Assembly (NCBI GenBank): GCA_937897215.1
Contig: CALCBQ010000180.1
Location: forward strand, 1-5,599
Reading direction: 5' to 3'
Length of the DNA: 5,599 nt
Source of the DNA: an uncultured Clostridia bacterium
Lineage (GTDB): Bacteria > Bacillota > Clostridia > Oscillospirales > Acutalibacteraceae
Part shown: piece after piece, positions 5,328 to 5,599 of the stretch
Layout of the letters: each line of letters begins with the position of its first letter
How positions within the stretch are numbered: position 1 is the first letter of the stretch
The notes under the pieces: model-generated
The model's database searches: none
Told to the model about the DNA's origin: nothing
Seen by the model: only the letters and a program-made list of their open reading frames with translations
Made by a program: the position numbers and the translations under genes

Positions 5328-5599
5328 TTAGAACACCTTCTTCATAACTGCACCGTCTTTTGCAGATGAAACGAGAGTTGAATAGCGTGCAAGCCAACCT
5401 GATTTAACATTTGGTTCAGGCTTTACATAAGACTTTCTTCTTTCCGCGAGTTCTTCATCAGAAACTTTTACATTAATTTTACTAGCAGGGATATCGATTT
5501 CAATAATATCGCCCTCATAAATAAGACCGATTTCGCCGCCAACGGCTGCCTCCGGTGAAACGTGACCGATTGAAGCACCGCGGGATGCACCGCTGAATC
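5328..5599 (-). CDS. ilvD: Dihydroxy-acid dehydratase, C-terminal 89 residues (gene begins outside the window)
   Basis: IlvD is the cytoplasmic iron-sulfur enzyme that dehydrates 2,3-dihydroxy acids to 2-oxo acids in valine, isoleucine and leucine synthesis, and on the way to pantothenate. The frame is open from the window edge to TAA at 5330-5328. It begins with FSGASRGASIGHVSPEAA, the C-terminal IlvD signature; the serine in FSG corresponds to the proposed catalytic base of the family. It continues with GGEIGLIYEGDIIEIDIP and ends with RYSTLVSSAKDGAVMKKVF, the usual end of the protein. The iron-sulfur cysteines lie upstream, outside the window. The related phosphogluconate dehydratase (Edd) differs in this region, so IlvD is the better call. 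The NERD gene follows after three bases with no terminator. Confidence 0.95.
   Translation of the reverse strand, partial: FSGASRGASIGHVSPEAAVGGEIGLIYEGDIIEIDIPASKINVKVSDEELAERRKSYVKPEPNVKSGWLARYSTLVSSAKDGAVMKKVF

Overview
The window reads as a compact, AT-rich stretch of a low-GC, spore-forming Firmicute, most likely a member of the Clostridia. I base this on the SpoIVFA/SpoIVFB-like pair, on its position next to a TIGR03960/TIGR03936 radical SAM pair (as I recall the order in many clostridia), on the AT-rich codon use, and on Shine-Dalgarno-type starts. The genus cannot be told from the sequence. All genes lie on the minus strand, so the reading order runs from high to low coordinates. No stretch of more than about 60 bases lacks a gene. 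I saw no tRNA, rRNA, insertion sequence or CRISPR array.

In reading order: (1) the last 89 codons of ilvD (dihydroxy-acid dehydratase, branched-chain amino acid synthesis); (2) three bases later, a membrane-anchored NERD-domain protein of unknown role; (3) a short gap holding a strong sigma-E-like promoter and a perfect 13-bp inverted repeat; (4) a SpoIVFA-like membrane-anchored LytM/M23 protein; (5) overlapping it by 11 bases, a SpoIVFB-like M50 intramembrane metalloprotease without a CBS domain; (6) a 55-base gap with a good sigma-A promoter; (7) a TIGR03960-type radical SAM protein; (8) overlapping it, its usual partner of the TIGR03936/DUF2344 family; (9) overlapping by one base, the first 211 residues of a major facilitator transporter that runs off the window.

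The genes form at least three expression blocks. ilvD and the NERD gene look like the end of a vegetative operon. The spoIVF pair has its own mother-cell (sigma-E type) promoter and probably controls cleavage of pro-sigma-K late in sporulation. The radical SAM pair and the transporter follow a separate vegetative promoter.

The most interesting signal is in the gap before spoIVFA. The inverted repeat places the spoIVFA start codon inside one arm. The predicted sigma-E start point lies between the two arms. RNA reading through from ilvD/NERD would carry both arms and could fold to bury the start codon, while RNA from the sigma-E promoter would lack the first arm and stay open. This would be a built-in block on translating the sporulation protease from vegetative read-through. 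It is an inference from sequence only.
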